Below the pieces are notes generated by a model. It was not told where the DNA came from, ran no database searches, and saw only the letters and a list, made by a program, of their open reading frames with translations. A program made the translations under genes and the position numbers. Of a stretch of 64,000 bases of DNA, positions 35,221 through 45,103 are shown in pieces; positions within the stretch are counted from its first letter, which is position 1, and every line of letters starts with the position of its first letter. The DNA lies in the NCBI GenBank assembly GCA_973895155.1, contig OZ316895.1:5580001-5644000 (forward strand). Direction: 5' to 3'. This DNA comes from Marsupella aquatica (taxonomy: Eukaryota; Marchantiophyta).

Positions 35221-37005
35221 GAAGGTCTTTCTTCATAGATAAATTATTTGATTCCAATTTCTTTTTTTACAAAGTTTTCAATCGACCCATCCACACTTTC
35301 ATTTTATGCAACTTTTGCAAACAGTGTCTTACAAAAATGACGAAAATCCATAAATTTATTTAACTATGTTAAAGCGGTGCTCATACTGCAATGTGCTGTC
35401 CTCTTTAAATATGGACTTTACAGAAGTGTACTCTGATTTTCTGTGCGGTAGGGCCAGGAGAGCAGGACATTTGTGCTCCGCTTGTGTATTTTTGTGTGCG
35501 TAGAATGGAGAGAGGGCGTGCAGGAGAGGAGAAGAGATAGTCGGGTCATATCAATTGCTTGAGGTTACTTAGTGGAGGTGCGGTGCAGGAGAGTGTGTTG
35601 CTGCTGGTGCTTCCATTGACACGGAGAAGAAAAGGAGTTGATTCAGTCAGATGGAGGGTTCTGCCAGATCAAGAGTGGTGGAACACATGGATTGGCAATC
35701 AAGAGCTTGTTTGGGACAGTGAAGATGTTGCGGAGTTCAACATACAGGGGAGGTCCTTGTTTTGGTTCCTGAAACACAAGTGTTCCCCCTATTATAGAGC
35801 TTTATCAGGCTTTTCAATTCAGTGCCCAATATGGTTTAGTTTGCTGCTCAATCAGGCTTCAGTTTTTTATGGATTAATTATTAGGCTTTCTGGCTGGCTG
35901 GCCTTCTTGGATTTCTTATTATTTTCTCCCTTTTATCGGGTTTATCATTATCCTCTCTCCCCTTTTGGCTCTTTTTGTCCTCTTGCAGTGTGATATATAT
36001 GTTTAATTACAAAAAGGAAAATTTTCCTGTAACATTTTTCATGAATATTAAGCCCGGACAAACCCCTTGGTCATGATGGATTCCAAAGTTGGGATGGACT
36101 GACGCAGAACATACAAAATTCTCAGATAACACTCCTCACAGTTTTGACTGAAATGTGACCTATAAACAAGGTCTGTTTACTCGGCTGTAAGTTGCTGCTC
36201 ATGCACAAAGTACTCAGGGCTTCTTTCACAAAAGTGAATAGTCCTTCCCCAAAGTGGTAAGTTGCTTGTGCCCAACTACCCAGAGGGTTCCTCACAAAAG
36301 TGAAACATCCATTGGCATTGAGTTATAATTAATGTTTGATAATTTTTGCACTCATTGGCAATGGAGCAAATGATTTCAAAAAATCAAAAACGTTTTCAAG
36401 TCATAGATTGAAAGTCAGAGGAATGTTGGGAAAATTGAGCCTAAACATAGATCTAAACTTTGTCCAAATAAATTCACAAGTTTGCCAAAAACTAAATTTT
36501 TACAGTTGATGCGGGCATCTGGGGAAAACTACTGGGGGCCATCTAAAGTGAAGAGTTCATCCACAAGGAACCAGTGGTGTGAATAGAATATAAAGTGAGA
36601 CAGCACGACGTTACCCATGCCATAGGATGGGCAAAACAAAGCCCTGATCCATCCGGGGTTAATTCTCCATTTTGCGTACTACGAAAGTTCCAATTTTTGC
36701 TAAAAACAATACGAAAATACCACTCAGAGTCTATGAAGGTAAATTCTTATATATGATTGCAACTATAGCACAGGCCACAAGGTTATAAATACCGTGTGGA
36801 AAAGAGAGGAACTATTTTCTAATACGAATTACCGTACCAAATCGCAAACTTCGTGCCTAATGCAGATCGTGCGATCGAAGACGCCGATAAACGACAAGAT
36901 CTTTTCCAGTAAAAGACAGTTTGAAGAATATGGGAACGTTAAATAATTTATTTCGTAATCAATTCTTAATTGCACTACTGTAGCTTTAAACAAATAATCA
37001 GTGGG

Positions 37006-37068
37006 GACTGTCGTGTGGGGAATCGAACCCCCAACCACGCGTTCAGGGAACGGCGCTCGGACAGTAAG
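37006..37068 (-). other. tRNA-like or SINE-like B box fragment
   Basis: The minus strand reads GGTTCGATTCC (37029-37019), a perfect RNA polymerase III B box, preceded by TGTCCGAGCGCC, a fair A-box match (consensus TGGCNNAGTGG). Only about 55 bases separate plausible acceptor ends and no normal clover-leaf forms, since the anticodon arm is too short. It is therefore a tRNA relic or a tRNA-derived SINE head, not a working tRNA. Confidence 0.35.
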
Positions 37069-37187
37069 TTGACAGCGTGTCTGATTATTCTTGTACAGTG
37101 TGTAAAGTAATGAGCAGCCGAACGAGTTGAAGTCTGTCGTAAGTTGACCGTCGGGAATCGGGATGTAACACGCGCCGTAAACTTACA

Positions 37188-37197
37188 TTATTTACAA
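37188..37197 (+). repeat. Left 10-bp target-site duplication
   Basis: TTATTTACAA, identical to 39683-39692. It directly abuts the outer base of the terminal inverted repeat. Confidence 0.9.
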
Positions 37198-37692
37198 CAG
37201 CTTTTTACTAACCTATCCCCCTAACTAGACGAAATTCCTATCCTGTCCCCCAAACAGTTTTATTTGTCAGCTTGCCCCCCTTTCCGTATACGGGGGTTAC
37301 TTTTAACTCATCATCGGGTTCCCGCTGCCACATGTCAAGTCGCGAGTCCACGTCGCTAACCAGCCCGGATCCCCCTTTCCCCCCTCCCCTGCCCCATCGC
37401 GGGCTATCGCTTTGGTCCTGGGAGCTTTGTTTTTGGGCAGGACCCCTCTCAGGTGCAGCCCTGCAAAGGGGAAACTGCGACCCGGGAGCAGGAGCCCCGA
37501 TGGCCCGATTGCTTCCCTCTCAAACCCCCTCCCGTTTTGCCTGGCCCTCCACATCTCTCGAAAGGAGCTCACATTTTTCACCAGGGCAATTGTTTTTGTT
37601 CACGACAAAGGCTCGCAAATGTTTACACATGTGCCCCGGCCCTGCATTGCACTCTCGAAGTTGAGGCTGCACACAAAGAATCAGTGTTTTGC
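37198..37692 (+). repeat. Left terminal inverted repeat (495 bp)
   Basis: It matches the reverse complement of 39190-39682 from CAGCTTTTTACTA inward to AATCAGTGTTTTGC, where homology stops abruptly. It is GC-rich with long pyrimidine runs. A 92-codon open frame (37303-37581, minus, reading outward) is preserved in both arms with 10 amino-acid differences. Almost all visible changes are non-synonymous, so it is probably not a real protein. Confidence 0.9.
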
Positions 37693-37978
37693 ACAGGAAA
37701 GACCGTGGTGAACCTGGCGCGCATGATTGATTGCTGACTGATGGCATCAAAGTCTGTTTTGTGCTGCATGTTCTGCCCACGTTTCTAAGCAGCGTTTTTT
37801 GCCCTCGTCTTTTGCCCCAATCTTTTTTGCCTCGTTCTACGCAGCATTTTGGAGCTAGCCGGCCTTGCAGCACACATAGGTGGAGCACGGTGAGCTTCAC
37901 TTTCGATCAAGAGTCTAGTTTCTAAGCTCATTCCTGAGCACCTGTCACAGTCTGCGACCAAGGAGGGTAAGACCGGCC

Positions 37979-38587
37979 ATGGCAATGTGGACCATTGTTG
38001 TTAAGGCAATTGTAGTATGCATTTGGCTGGCATTTGCACTACTTACCTCAATCTTCGGGTTCATTGCAAAGGTACTGGACACTGCTACAGAGTATCTAAA
38101 CGGTTGTGTGAAGAGTTTTGATTACATAGCTGTAGCAATCCACGACACTGCACCTTCTGCACCTGAACTCCCTCAAGAAATTATGAGTCACCTCGAGAAG
38201 GGAGAAGTGGAAAAAGAAGTGGAGAGCTTTGACAGGATGAAGTTAGAGGTTCAAGAAGCATTACCAGTGCCTTCCACAACAATAGCAGCAGCTTGCTTTG
38301 GAGATATTCCAGAGCTTAGGACAATTTCAGCACCGATGGGCCCTGTGATCCCGGTTGAGTATGTGAATGGCCCAACAACAGCATGGAAATTCGGGCAAAA
38401 GCGGAAATTCTATGCTGTCGTTCGTGGATTTCAACCTAGGATTTATGAGACATGGGATGAATGTAATCAGCAAGTGTGGAGATTTAGTGATTGCAAGTTC
38501 AAATCTTTTAAGACTAGGGCGGAGGCAGTAGAGTACATGCACAATGGTTTACGTACACGAGGTACTCGGGGAATGCCCCATAAGTAG
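37979..38587 (+). CDS. Membrane-anchored protein with an RNase H1 N-terminal/viroplasmin-type (RHBD) domain
   Basis: The single open frame has 202 codons, with its ATG in good context (G at -3, G at +4). Residues 5-32 form a strong hydrophobic segment (IVVKAIVVCIWLAFALLTSI), likely a membrane anchor or signal anchor. Residues 60-135 are a variable, partly acidic linker. Residues 142-178 match the small RNA:DNA-hybrid-binding fold (pfam Cauli_VI type): KFYAVVRGFQPRIYETWDEC, then QVWRFSDCKFKSFKTRAEAV, EYM. No RNase H catalytic domain follows. It ends with a basic tail. The gene lies wholly inside the long-TIR element. A possible 5' UTR intron with GTGAGC at about 37889 and TGTCACAG at about 37950 is suggestive only. 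A polyadenylation-like AATAAA lies at 38867-38872. A captured host gene is the simplest reading. Confidence 0.82.
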   Translation: MAMWTIVVKAIVVCIWLAFALLTSIFGFIAKVLDTATEYLNGCVKSFDYIAVAIHDTAPSAPELPQEIMSHLEKGEVEKEVESFDRMKLEVQEALPVPSTTIAAACFGDIPELRTISAPMGPVIPVEYVNGPTTAWKFGQKRKFYAVVRGFQPRIYETWDECNQQVWRFSDCKFKSFKTRAEAVEYMHNGLRTRGTRGMPHK

Positions 38588-39189
38588 GATGTACAATCTT
38601 CTCAATTCCCAGGCAACTGTAAGCTTTGGTGCAGATTGAAGTTACATAAAGAGATTTTCTACTCAAATGTCTTTTGTGTCACTCTATATTACACTCAAAT
38701 TCAGCAATGCAATATAATCCCAGTCTGTTTCATTTCAAATGAAGTGTCCAAATATATTGCAAGGACTCCATTACAAAAACGCTGTTACAAAAAAGCCTTT
38801 ATACAGGCTATATTGCTCTGTTTCCCCAAAGAAATTGGATTGCTACCACAGGCAAATGTTGAATTCAATAAATGTTCTTGAAGAAATACTGCTCCAGTGG
38901 TCAGCATTGCCGTTGCGTCGCCTCTAAGCTGCAATCGATCATGGGCGGAGCTGCACAAATACTGCCAAGCATCGAGAGCCAAGTCTGTCACTGGAACTGG
39001 AAGTTGAAAGGCAAAGGAGAATGTTTTGTGAGCACAAACGTAAGCGCTTCCTTGGAAAAATGTCGGTCCTTCCTGTGCAAACATCGACTGGAATTTTTGA
39101 TGGGCTAAAACATGTCCGGGGGTTTGTGAAGGGGAACTCGAACATAAGCTCCTGAGTGTGCAAAAATGTCGAGAGTTGTTGAGGCTGAG
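38588..39189. other. Interior of the element downstream of the cargo gene
   Basis: Probable 3' UTR with AATAAA at 38867-38872, then sequence leading into the right arm. A 214-codon minus-strand open frame (38785-39429) runs through here into the arm but shows no domain, and its arm portion is repeat sequence. I treat it as chance. Confidence 0.45.
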
Positions 39190-39682
39190 GCAAAACACTG
39201 ATTCTTTGTGTGCCGCCTCAACTTCGAGTGTGCAATGCAGGGCCGGGGCACATGTGTAAACATTCGCGAGCCTTTGTCGTGAACAAAAACAATCGCCCTG
39301 GTGAAAAATGTGAGCTCCTTTCGAGAGGTGTGGAGGGCCAGGCAACATGGGTGGGGGTTTGAGAGGGAAGCGATCGGGCCATCGGGGCTCCCGCTCCCAG
39401 GTCGCAGTTTCCCCTTTGCAGTGCTGCACCTAAGAGGGGTCCTGCCCAAAAACAAAGCTCCCGGGACCAAAGCGATAGCCCACGACGGGGCAGGGGAGGG
39501 GGGAAAGGGAGATCCGGGCTGGTTAGTGACGTGGAATCATGACTTGACATGTGGCAGCGGGAACCCGATGATGAGTTAAAAGTAACCCGTATACGGAAAG
39601 GGGGGCAAGCTGACAAATAAAACTGTTTGGGGGACAGGATAGGAATTTCGCCTAGTTAGGGGGATGGGATAGTAAAAAGCTG
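39190..39682 (-). repeat. Right terminal inverted repeat (493 bp)
   Basis: Inverted partner of 37198-37692, ending AGTAAAAAGCTG directly before the right target duplication. It is two bases shorter because of an indel in the ACGGG(GG)TTAC stretch. Confidence 0.9.
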
Positions 39683-39692
39683 TTATTTACAA
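39683..39692 (+). repeat. Right 10-bp target-site duplication
   Basis: TTATTTACAA, identical to 37188-37197. Confidence 0.9.
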
Positions 39693-39879
39693 TTCTGTTC
39701 TTGCACATTTGACAGCATCACATCTCCCACGCCTAACTCTCCCCAAGCTCTTGAATCTTGATACATTTATTAGAGTTATTCCATGTTTAACCTGATGGGC
39801 AAGTTGAGTGCTTACTGAGCACGTAAAACAATCAAATGACGATCCAAAAACGTACAATTTGATGCATATTCTGTCTGAT

Positions 39880-40195
39880 TCCCCCGAACCCCCCGACCCT
39901 GGACTCCCTCAAACCCCAGTCCGGCCCACCCGACCTCGGCGAGGACTTCCCCGGACCCCGACCCCAGCCCAACCAAACCCGGCCCGGAACTTCCCCGGAC
40001 CCCACCCGGACTCCCCTGGACTCCCCGTACCCCGCCCGGACCCCACCAGGACTCCCCCGAACTCTACCCAGACCCCCCCCGGACCCTGCCCAGACCCCGC
40101 CCGGACTCCCCCAAACCCCCCGGGACCCTGCCCGGACCGTTTTAACACCTGGCCCGACCCTACCACCCGGACCCAAACCCGACTTCGGGAGACCG
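39880..40195. repeat. C-rich minisatellite, CCCCGGACCC/CCCGGACTCCCC units
   Basis: About 300 bases consisting almost entirely of 11-17-base variants of C(3-5)GGAC(C/T)C(2-4), strongly biased to C on the plus strand. It keeps open frames on both strands (plus: proline-rich, PxPxPDPxRTPP style; minus: glycine/valine/arginine-rich) only because its units rarely make stops. The G-rich minus strand has many GGG runs and could form G-quadruplexes. Confidence 0.85.
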
Positions 40196-42810
40196 GGATC
40201 GGAATGATGGATTGTCGGCCTCCAGCACCCAGTTTGACAGGCAAGGTCAAACCGGGGAGTTACTAGCCTGATTGCCCTCTTGAACCCAAATAGAGGTGAT
40301 GGCAAAACATACATTGTGAAAAAAAATTAATTCCTTAATATTTCTCACTCATCTAGTCATCTGTGCCGTGCTTCTCTTTGCACCCTCATTAGGATGTGAT
40401 GTCCTGAGAGTGGTGGTCTACCCCTATCCCTGTACTTTGTCTGAGTTTTCACTTTTATTTATGTGGTTAGGGTCATGATGTAGAGATTTCACTCAGACAA
40501 TAGGCCCAGACAGTAACTTTAGATTAATCTTATATACTTCAAGATGCGCAAATGAATTGGATGGAGACTAGTGACAACAGCCCAAAATTTGATCAAAAGT
40601 AAAATTGAGGGCAAGTTAACAAGGTCCTTGCTAGCAGCGTGAAGCAACTCTTGATTAGGAAGTTTTCTTAATTGAAACTCTTGGTGACTTAAGGTGAAGC
40701 TCCCTCTGAGAGCGTTCTTGCAGTTTGAGCCTATATTCTAATGTGAGTTGTTGAAGCTAGGTTTCAATGTGATCTCACCCTCAATTAGAGTGAAAATAAT
40801 GGTCGACTTATGCGGGATATACCACATCACGAAAAACTCTATTTAGGGGTTGTCAATTCTTCTTCTTCCTCTTTTCCTGGACAAAGGAAATGGGTTCAAA
40901 AATGAATTGAGACGATCACCCCTGAGTTACTTCCAGTGACTTAACTATGGTCAAATGTATGGTCTCACCTGACCTGACATCCCCTCGCTTTCGGGACCCG
41001 TGCCCACTGCTTCGTGGGCAGTGCTAATATGATCATGTACTTTACTCCAATATTGGGAGGCACGTCGAACGGATCTTATTATTAAATTGACTACCACTCG
41101 CTTGAGTCTCTCAGTACGTAGAGTTAGGGCCCACCTCCATCGCTAATGGTTTGTTTCGCTGGGCAGTGGGGAATCTTGAGCAACAGAATGATGAGTTAAG
41201 GTTGGCACGGGGCTCTCCTTCTCAGGAATCTCAGGTACTGTGTAATCTTCTTCTTTGCAGCTGAGAGGAAGTACAGTATATTCTGAGCTGCCATAATAAT
41301 AATGAATGGTTTCTCACTTGGGCACTGGAGAGTAACCAATCTTGAGTAGGAGATGATTTTGTACAGTGCTCTACTTCTCCGGCGAGCGAACTGAGGCTTC
41401 TGAATTTCTGAGCTACAAGAAGGTATCCAAAGGTGGGTTGGTGAGGACCAATCAGACATGAGTTGTAGGCACCAAGCTGGGGTCCGCTCGAGGGTCTGAC
41501 TGATTGCTTATATGTTTGGTGGAACTAACGTGAAAATGTAAGAAGTGCACATGCAAAATTACCAAGTTGTCGGTCAAAATCGAGTAGTTTATGATATGAA
41601 ATTGCTGACCTAGAAGTCAGTCAGAAGTCAGCTGAAAAGCTCACCTGCTAGACTGGGTTTGGAAGGAGCGAACAATAGGTTGGAAGGAGCTCGCTTGTTT
41701 CGCTGACAAACCTGTAGGTACTGTGGTAGATATTCTTTCACAACATTTCTAACATATTTTAAGCTTTAAAAACTGACTTTCGTTGTGAACCGTACCAGTA
41801 GGTACTTATTCCTCTTCTGTATTAACCTAGGTGAAGACAAATGTGAAAAGAGCCAACCTGGTAGAAAAAGGTGTCTCTAAGTTGAGTACATATGATACAG
41901 TCGTCTAAAGATTGAGGGGAGGTATGAAAAGTCGTACAAAGCTTGAAATTCAGGTGGCATAGGTGGTATGGTACAGAGGATTGGAATCGACGATCCTTAA
42001 GCAACTATTCGTCAGGGAAACAAGGTACCCAGAAGGCGCTCCTTCAAATGTAGTACAACAGGGTGGTGGCCCTGCATTTTCGACATAATTACCACAGTGT
42101 AATTTACAACTGGCTCGGCGAGCCTTCAAAGAGGACTCTCTACTCTAACCACAAGTTTGCGTACATTACACAATCCTTAATATGGCCCTCAATGCCTCAA
42201 TCGGAGCCTCAATCAACGATAGCACCCTTGTTTGATCCCCGAAGAATTAGAAGAAAAAGTCCTGCAACCCTCCTGATTGAGGACAAAGCACATGTCTCCT
42301 TCATGTTTAGCTCGGTTTCAAGCCAGGGAAGCTAGTATGGCAGTGATGTATTCAGCAGAGTGCGTGCACTCCATGTTTTCTTCGCAATCGGTCGTCAGGA
42401 GTTATATGCTGCAACACGAATGATGAACTCCTGTCGGCTGTAACTGATTCCAATTGTCTACGAGATAAATCACATTGATCTGAAGATTGTTTAGAAACGA
42501 AAGGGAGAGAGAGATGCTCTCACCCATGTCCTGGATAACCCTACTGTTTGTCACTTCCTGGCATTAGGAGCATTGCATTGCCATAGAACGTCCTCCAAAG
42601 AAAAGGAAGACCAAAACTGGATCTCAGGGATTATCCATGCCTAAGATTCATTTGTACTTGGCAAAGCTATGATGATGTTCGCAAAATCTGTGATCTCTCA
42701 GTTTCCAACGGAAGAGTTGTATGCCAACACCCTTGTCTGATGGCTCTCCCTCCCTGCTACCATCTGGGTCACTGGGTCACTGGATTCAAGTCAAAGTGAA
42801 GAAATACATG
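40196..42810. other. Intergenic region, no gene recognised
   Basis: Low information apart from a hairpin at about 40999-41018 (GCCCAC-loop-GTGGGC). Short frames on both strands show no domains. Part nearest 42810 is likely the 3' UTR of the patatin-like gene on the minus strand. Confidence 0.45.
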
Positions 42811-45103
42811 TCATTTCAAAGCTTGAGATGTTGTTAGACTGTCTGTAATGGAGGTGGTCTCTGGAGACACTTTTTTAAGGATTACAGTTTGACTCTTCCT
42901 CAAGGCCCTTGCCGTGCGCTCCTGCACAAGCTGCTCCGCAAACAACTCCAGTCGCTTGTCATTTGTCATGCCCAAGTTCCTTCGGCCACGGTATGGCAAA
43001 TGCTCCATGCTCGGACTAGTGAAGACTTCGTCAGCAATCTTCATCAGTCGCTTCACATTGCTACTTCTCCCATTGTCCATTTCGGTCAGTGCTCTGTCTG
43101 GTAGACCTGAGACCTGCATGTCAAAGAAGGAGCGATGCACTTGAGCTGAGAGTAGTAGAAGTCACTGAAGATTTGATTTGGAGAGTGAGATTGTACTTTG
43201 ATGCGACTGTCTCAGTTTAACTACATATTGACTGTTTGAAACACTAATCTTGATGCACTTAATGGAGAGAAAGCGTCTAGAGGCCTTCCCCACAAAGAGA
43301 GATTCGAGCTTGCTGGAAAAATCTAAACACGGTAGGGCGTAGTTTCTGGTTCTTGACAGTCACAAGCTGATAAGGTACACTCCATAAATGCGATTGCGTT
43401 ACGACCCTCCTTTCACAATTGAGCGAATTAGCTGTCGGGAAGCGTTCATAACGGGGAGAAGGTTTAAAGTGAAGGAAGCTACTTTTATAGGTACGAAGAG
43501 ATTGTAAGAAAAAAGTTTTGCGAGGGCCCTAGGTTGGATTTACAAGACGTCAAGGGCCAACTGCTTCTTTTAATTCCCTCTGAGATTAAATATGAAAACG
43601 GTTGCGGCTGGCTTTACAAGAACTGGGGGCCGATTCAGGTATGGTGTCTATCGATCCTACATGGCAAGCAGTGGGCCGAAGTGGAATGCTTATTTTGTCT
43701 AGAATTTTAGATCTTTCCAACCTTTGGCTCTTTCACTGAAGGGATTTGCATTTACGAAACTTCATTTCATAAGATTTCGTTAGAAGCAAGAAGTAGCCCC
43801 TCCAGTCACAAGTGCCCCGGACGTCTTGTAAAGACACCCCTAGCGATGGGAACCGCCGAAAAACATGAAAGGCAGAGAGCGAAAAAGGATCGAAGGCAAA
43901 GGATTGGACCAGAACACAATGGGACAGCTGGGGATGCTTGCATAAGCTCCATGGGCAATCCTTTAATATACATACCTGTACCCGAACATAGTTGCATCGA
44001 TTCTTATCTCCAAACGACATGCTGACGGTATGGTCCACCATATCCGAGATCCCATCCAAAATAATTTTCACAATCGGCCTCGCCCATTGGAAAGCTCCCC
44101 AGTGCCGCACCTTGTGATAGCCATATGTGTTATCAAACTGCCCGGTCCCCAACGACAATACTAGCATATCCTGCGTCCCTCGAACGGTAGGAAATTCAAG
44201 CTTGTTGTGGAGCACGTGAGTGATTGCTGCCGCTGTCGGATTGTTCATCACTATTCCCCCATCGATGGCAGTGCAGGTTGTTGTCCCATCCACTGACTTC
44301 AGGAAAGCTGGTTTAAAAAAGGCTGGAACAGCAGAGGTCGCCCTTAAGACCTCCCAAAGAGGAAAATCCCACGCATCAGCAGTCATTGCATCTGCCCTGG
44401 AAAACACGAACGGAGTTGCACTTTCGAGGTCATAGCATGGGATGAGAATAGGCTTCAGAGTATCTCTGAGAGTGAGAGGTTTGTCTCCTCTCATAAGATG
44501 CTCTTTCAAAATACTTTCCAGATATTTGGTGGAGTACCTAGGTGTCAAGATCCCTCTCAACTTCTTCCAAGCTCTCTGCGATGCCGGAATTTTGAATATC
44601 TTCTTCCCTTTCTCAGCAATCAGCTTCCAGCACATCTCACCGCTAAAAAGAGGGCTCCCTTCCCCATTGTCGGTGAATAGCATGGTCGCGATGATCCCCC
44701 CAACGCTTGTCCCAGCAGCTAAATCGAAGAAGTCAGCGATTTTGGCATCTGAATCATTACTCTTTTCCTTCAAAATAGCTTCCAGCCTAGCCAGCACTCT
44801 CCCAGGTATGATTCCCCTCATTCCCCCACCGTCGATGGTCAGAATGCACACCTTTCCGTTCTCATCAACACTAGAGCGAGAACCGGAGCGCGTGGGTTCA
44901 ACTCCCCCCACAATATCCTTACGTCTTGCAGAGCCGCTGCTATTAGGACTAGGTTGTTCGCCAGAGCTCGTGCGCTCAATTCCTCTGACAAGGTCCTTAA
45001 CTCTTGCAGACCCAATTCTGTTTGGATGAGGTTCTTCTCCGTTTCTCTCCTCCACTGGTCCCGGGGGGCTCTCTTCTTCATTCTGCAAACCGATGCTTGC
45101 CAT
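42811..45103 (-). CDS. Patatin-like phospholipase (plant PLP, group III-like with an intact Ser-Asp dyad), two exons
   Basis: Exons on the minus strand: 43976-45103 and 42811-43113 (GTATGT donor, CATGCAG acceptor, phase 0), giving 476 residues. The ATG at 45103 is chosen because the frame above it has no ATG. After an N-terminal region with an imperfect ~29-residue repeat (GSARVKDLVRGIERTSSG, GSARRKDIVGGVEPTRSG) comes the patatin domain: oxyanion loop DGGGMRG (91-97), nucleophile elbow GTSVG (131-135, Ser133) and DGG (281-283, Asp281). The overall sequence looks closest to plant group III PLPs (KVCILTIDGGGMRGIIPGRV), which in seed plants usually lack the GxSxG serine. Here it is present, so acyl-hydrolase activity on membrane lipids is likely. 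No signal peptide is seen. The C-terminal exon is basic and helical. Confidence 0.9.

Larger units (their letters stand above)
33040..37187. other. Intergenic region containing a MITE-like element
   Basis: The beginning is probably the ZNHIT3-type 3' UTR. A 749-bp TIR-bounded segment lies at 34472-35220 (listed separately). A 144-codon plus-strand open frame at 35559-35993 contains a protein-like stretch (VRWRVLPDQEWWNTWIGNQE), but no start context, splice partner or family was found. A tRNA-like B box lies at 37019-37029. The rest is featureless. Confidence 0.4.
37198..39682. mobile_element. Long-TIR, gene-carrying DNA transposon (Mutator-like/Pack-MULE-like), 2,485 bp
   Basis: The element is bounded by inverted repeats of about 495 bp (37198-37692 and 39190-39682) with identical outer ends CAGCTTTTTACTA, and flanked by a perfect 10-bp target duplication TTATTTACAA. 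By eye the two arms are about 93-95% identical with one 2-base indel, and many differences are C/T or G/A changes at CG sites, consistent with methylation decay. Long TIRs and 8-11-bp target duplications are known hallmarks of Mutator-like elements. No transposase is present; the 1,497-bp interior has a single intact gene (37979-38587). The superfamily is inferred from structure only, and an unrelated long-TIR family is possible. Confidence 0.88.

Noticed and set aside
38785-39429. 214-codon minus-strand frame crossing into the right inverted arm
   Set aside because: About half of it is translated repeat arm; the rest has no domain. The real cargo gene is on the other strand.
39808-40314. Proline-rich (+, 152 codons) and glycine-rich (-, 160 codons) frames
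   Set aside because: Both arise from the same low-complexity C-rich array; two overlapping real proteins are implausible.
44442-45029. 195-codon plus-strand frame within the patatin-like gene
   Set aside because: Antisense shadow of a clear patatin coding exon with catalytic motifs on the minus strand.
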